From the NCBI GenBank assembly GCA_002771395.1, contig PCSS01000046.1, positions 1 through 7,178 of the forward strand: 7,178 nt of DNA. Reading direction: 5' to 3'. The DNA is from Bacteroidetes bacterium CG23_combo_of_CG06-09_8_20_14_all_32_9. GTDB lineage: Bacteria; Bacteroidota; Bacteroidia; Bacteroidales; GWA2-32-17. The notes below the pieces were generated by a model. The model had not been told where the DNA came from, made no database searches, and worked only from the letters and a program-made list of their open reading frames with translations. Position 1 is the first letter of the stretch; each line of letters opens with the position of its first letter. The translations under genes were made by a program, and so were the position numbers. This document shows, piece by piece, positions 4,866-7,178 of the stretch.

Positions 4866-5894
4866 ATGTCGAAAAAAATTCTTGTTACCGGAGGTACCGG
4901 GTATATTGGCTCTCACACTGCAGTAGAACTTCTTCAAAAAGATTATGAAGTTTTTATTGTTGATAATCTTTGTAACTCACACATCTCAGTATTAACCGGA
5001 ATTGAGAAAATTACGAAGAAAAAACCACATTTTACAAAACTTGATTTAACCGATAAACATGCTACCGAAAAATATTTTCACGTTCATCACGATATTGATG
5101 CGATAATTCATTTTGCTGCACTAAAGTCTGTTAACGAATCGGTTTCTAAACCCCTGCTTTATTACAAAAACAACCTCGAATCACTTGTTAATTTGCTTAA
5201 CAACATGCTCGATAAAGAAATTCCTTCACTGGTTTTTTCATCATCTTGTACTGTTTACGGGCAACCCGATAGACTTCCGGTAAACGAGGAGGCACCTCTA
5301 AAAAAACCATCATCGCCTTATGGAAACACAAAACAAATTTCTGAAGAAATTATTCGCGACACTATTAATTCATCAGATTTTTTGAAAGTCATTTCTCTTA
5401 GGTATTTTAATCCAATTGGCTCGCATCCGTCTGCTCTTATTGGAGAACTGCCACTTGGAGTTCCTAACAATTTAGTCCCATTTATTACTCAAACCGCTGC
5501 CGGAATTCGCGACCAGTTGAAAGTTTTTGGAGATAATTACAATACACCTGATGGCACTTGTATTCGCGATTATATTAACGTTGTTGACCTTGCTAAAGCT
5601 CATGTTGTATCTGTTGAGAGATTGGTAAATAATAAAATGAATGAATCATTAGAGATCTTTAATCTTGGAACCGGCAACGGATATTCAGTTTTAGATGTTA
5701 TTGATGCTTTCGAAAAAGTATCGGGCAAAAAACTGAATTATACAATAGTTGGCAGGCGCTCCGGCGATGTAGAACAGGTTTGGGCGGATGTTTCAAAAGC
5801 TAATGAAGTTTTAGACTGGAAAACTGAAAGAAATCTTGAAGAAACCATGCTTTCGGCTTGGAACTGGGAAAAGAAATACAGAGGAATTCATTAA
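4866..5894 (+). CDS. galE: UDP-glucose/UDP-N-acetylglucosamine 4-epimerase (GalE type)
   Basis: A cytoplasmic extended-SDR enzyme that inverts C4 of UDP-hexoses through a 4-keto intermediate with bound NAD. Visible motifs are the NAD-binding GGTGYIGS (9-16), FAALKSVNESV (83-93), SSSCTVYG (125-132) giving the catalytic Ser/Thr region, and YGNTK (152-156) with catalytic Tyr152 and Lys156. SLRYFNPIGSHPS (177-189), RDYINVVDLA (234-243) and NLGTGNGYSV (266-275) are also typical of GalE proper. Length 342 is normal. In RRSGDVEQVWAD (297-308) the residue equivalent to Tyr299 of E. coli GalE (Cys307 of human GALE) is Val305. A smaller gatekeeper is linked to acceptance of UDP-GlcNAc/GalNAc, so the enzyme may epimerise N-acetylated sugars as well. 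Its position 4 nt after the UDP-HexNAc dehydrogenase agrees with that. Confidence 0.9.
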   Translation: MSKKILVTGGTGYIGSHTAVELLQKDYEVFIVDNLCNSHISVLTGIEKITKKKPHFTKLDLTDKHATEKYFHVHHDIDAIIHFAALKSVNESVSKPLLYYKNNLESLVNLLNNMLDKEIPSLVFSSSCTVYGQPDRLPVNEEAPLKKPSSPYGNTKQISEEIIRDTINSSDFLKVISLRYFNPIGSHPSALIGELPLGVPNNLVPFITQTAAGIRDQLKVFGDNYNTPDGTCIRDYINVVDLAKAHVVSVERLVNNKMNESLEIFNLGTGNGYSVLDVIDAFEKVSGKKLNYTIVGRRSGDVEQVWADVSKANEVLDWKTERNLEETMLSAWNWEKKYRGIH

Positions 5895-6006
5895 ACAATT
5901 AACAACAAACAAACTGACTTATTAACCCATCAACCTATCAACTATTGAAATAAGTAGAAAATAGGTAGAAATACAATAGAACGATGAACAATAAATATAA
6001 TATAGC
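5895..6006. other. 112-bp low-complexity spacer between galE and rfbB
   Basis: The spacer is rich in A and C on the top strand, with short iterations such as CATCAAC/TATCAAC near 5927-5941 and TAGAAA/GTAGAAAT near 5953-5970. No hairpin, terminator or TAnnTTTG promoter is apparent. It resembles the AACAA-type filler in the 5' flank. Whether rfbB is co-transcribed with galE cannot be decided from sequence. Confidence 0.4.
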
Positions 6007-7059
6007 ATGAAAAATATACTTATTACAGGCGGAGCAGGTTTTATCGGTTCGCATGTTGTGCGAAATTTTGTAAATAAATATCCGCAATATAACATTGTTA
6101 ATCTTGATTTGCTGACTTACGCCGGCAATCTTGAAAACCTTACAGATATTGATGCAAAAAGTAATTACACTTTTGTTAAAGGCGATATTTGTGATGATAA
6201 ACTTGTTAATCGGTTGTTTGAAAAATACCGGTTCGCCGGAGTTATTCATCTTGCAGCCGAATCGCATGTTGACCGCTCAATTACCGACCCGATGTCGTTT
6301 ATAAGAACAAATATTGTTGGAACGGTTACTTTGCTTAATGCTGCAAAAAACTTTTGGAAAGATAATTTTGAAGCACATCGTTTTTACCATATTAGTACCG
6401 ATGAGGTTTATGGCTCGCTTGGCAGCGAAGGATTTTTTTACGAAAATACTCCATACGGTCCGCACAGCCCGTACTCCGCATCAAAAGCAAGCAGCGACCA
6501 TTTAGTAAGAGCATATTATCATACTTATGGTTTGCCAGTTGTTATTTCAAATTGTTCGAATAATTACGGACCAAACCAGTTTCCCGAAAAACTTTTACCG
6601 CTTATTATTAACAATATTAAAAACAATAAGCCGCTTCCTGTTTACGGTAAAGGCGAAAATGTTCGCGATTGGCTTTATGTTGAAGACCACGCATACGCTA
6701 TTGATTTGATTTTTCATAAAGGTAAAAACGGCGAAACATACAATATTGGCGGTGAAAACGAATGGACAAACATTAAGTTAGTTAATAAGCTATGCGAAAT
6801 AATGGATGGTAAACTCCATAGAGTTTCAGGCACGTCGGCTCAACTTATTACTTATGTTAAAGACCGGGCAGGACACGATTTGCGCTATGCTATCAATTGT
6901 AAAAAATTACAAACTGAATTAGGCTGGCAACCAACAGTAACTTTTGACAAAGGACTTGAAAAAACTGTAAACTGGTACCTGAAAAATACTCATTGGTTGC
7001 AAAATGTTCTGTCGGGCGATTACGAAAAATATTACCAGAACCAATATCAAAAAAGGTAA
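6007..7059 (+). CDS. rfbB: dTDP-glucose 4,6-dehydratase
   Basis: Converts dTDP-D-glucose to dTDP-4-keto-6-deoxy-D-glucose with bound NAD. This is the second step toward dTDP-L-rhamnose and other 6-deoxysugars. The protein is 350 residues, full length for RmlB/RfbB. It shows the NAD-binding GGAGFIGS (8-15), the family-specific LDLLTYAGNLENL (33-45), HLAAESHVDRSI (81-92), the catalytic triplet in STDEVYGSL (130-138; Thr131, Asp132, Glu133) and YSASK (156-160; Tyr156, Lys160). SNCSNNYGPNQFPEKLLPL (181-199) and RDWLYVEDH (220-228) bind the sugar nucleotide. The Asp-Glu pair separates it from simple epimerases such as the neighbouring galE. The partners rfbA, rfbC and rfbD are not in the window and may follow downstream or lie elsewhere. 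The ATG at 6007 starts right at the glycine-rich strand, and no earlier start is plausible. Confidence 0.95.
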   Translation: MKNILITGGAGFIGSHVVRNFVNKYPQYNIVNLDLLTYAGNLENLTDIDAKSNYTFVKGDICDDKLVNRLFEKYRFAGVIHLAAESHVDRSITDPMSFIRTNIVGTVTLLNAAKNFWKDNFEAHRFYHISTDEVYGSLGSEGFFYENTPYGPHSPYSASKASSDHLVRAYYHTYGLPVVISNCSNNYGPNQFPEKLLPLIINNIKNNKPLPVYGKGENVRDWLYVEDHAYAIDLIFHKGKNGETYNIGGENEWTNIKLVNKLCEIMDGKLHRVSGTSAQLITYVKDRAGHDLRYAINCKKLQTELGWQPTVTFDKGLEKTVNWYLKNTHWLQNVLSGDYEKYYQNQYQKR

Positions 7060-7078
7060 CTACTCAGCCGCTATTTAG

Positions 7079-7099
7079 TGTCTGTCCATAATGTCTGTC
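7079..7099. repeat. 8-bp repeat TGTCTGTC, two copies, 13-bp spacing
   Basis: TGTCTGTC occurs at 7079-7086 and 7092-7099 just after rfbB. The surrounding TAGTGTCTGTCCAT resembles sequences found at ends of insertion elements in Bacteroidota, but this is recalled similarity only. No transposase lies within the window. Confidence 0.3.
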
Positions 7100-7126
7100 A
7101 TTGCAAAAAAAATAAAAAATGGTTGC

Positions 7127-7144
7127 CACTGATTACACTGATTA
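7127..7144. repeat. tandem 9-bp repeat CACTGATTA x2
   Basis: Two perfect head-to-tail copies of CACTGATTA occupy 7127-7135 and 7136-7144. This belongs to the widespread CAC-GATTA, 9-bp-period intergenic repeat type seen in many bacterial genomes. The window ends soon after, so the full array and any flanking gene cannot be judged. Confidence 0.5.
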
Positions 7145-7178
7145 AAGTTAAAAAATAAAAAAAGAGTTTCCCCGCTCC

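Noticed and set aside
5938..6267. 109-codon open frame on the minus strand
   Set aside because: It overlaps the start of rfbB antisense, has no recognisable motif, and is a shadow of the conserved coding strand.
6277..6709. Short open frames on both strands within rfbB
   Set aside because: All fall inside the intact dehydratase gene and carry no family signature.
7127..7144. Possible CRISPR-like or longer tandem array
   Set aside because: Only two contiguous 9-bp copies without spacers; not a CRISPR array.

Overview
The window is AT-rich DNA from a member of the Bacteroidota. Three things point there. One protein ends in a type IX secretion (T9SS) C-terminal sorting domain. Two promoters fit the Bacteroidota consensus (TTTG, 19 nt, TAnnTTTG). 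Genes lack clear Shine-Dalgarno sequences. Class or genus cannot be fixed from the sequence alone. All seven intact genes lie on the + strand and all are complete.

Layout. Positions 1-540 hold no intact gene. They contain a 68-bp imperfect palindrome, a decayed fragment of a GxxExxY-family gene, a pair of 17-bp near-identical direct repeats, and a good promoter. Positions 541-2085 form a two-gene operon encoding a WbpD/WlbB-type N-acetyltransferase and a WbpB/WlbA-type UDP-GlcNAcA 3-dehydrogenase. Positions 2161-3427 form a second unit with its own promoter. It encodes a small exported protein (signal peptide, a piece resembling a protease prodomain, T9SS sorting domain) and a small predicted outer-membrane beta-barrel. 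Positions 3572-5894 hold a nucleotide-sugar 6-dehydrogenase of the TviB/WbpO type and, 4 nt later, a GalE-type epimerase. Positions 6007-7059 encode dTDP-glucose 4,6-dehydratase (RfbB/RmlB). The 3' flank has short repeats only.

How they work together. The dehydrogenase, WbpB and WbpD supply three of the four steps from UDP-GlcNAc to UDP-2,3-diacetamido-2,3-dideoxy-glucuronate; the aminotransferase (WbpE) is not here. GalE and RfbB feed other activated sugars (UDP-Gal or UDP-GalNAc, and dTDP-4-keto-6-deoxyglucose). This is a surface-polysaccharide precursor locus (O-antigen, capsule or anionic LPS). The most interesting point is the T9SS cargo-like gene between the Wbp genes. In Porphyromonas gingivalis, Wbp-pathway sugars build the linker that anchors T9SS cargo to anionic LPS, so the neighbourhood may be functional rather than accidental. 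That link is inference.
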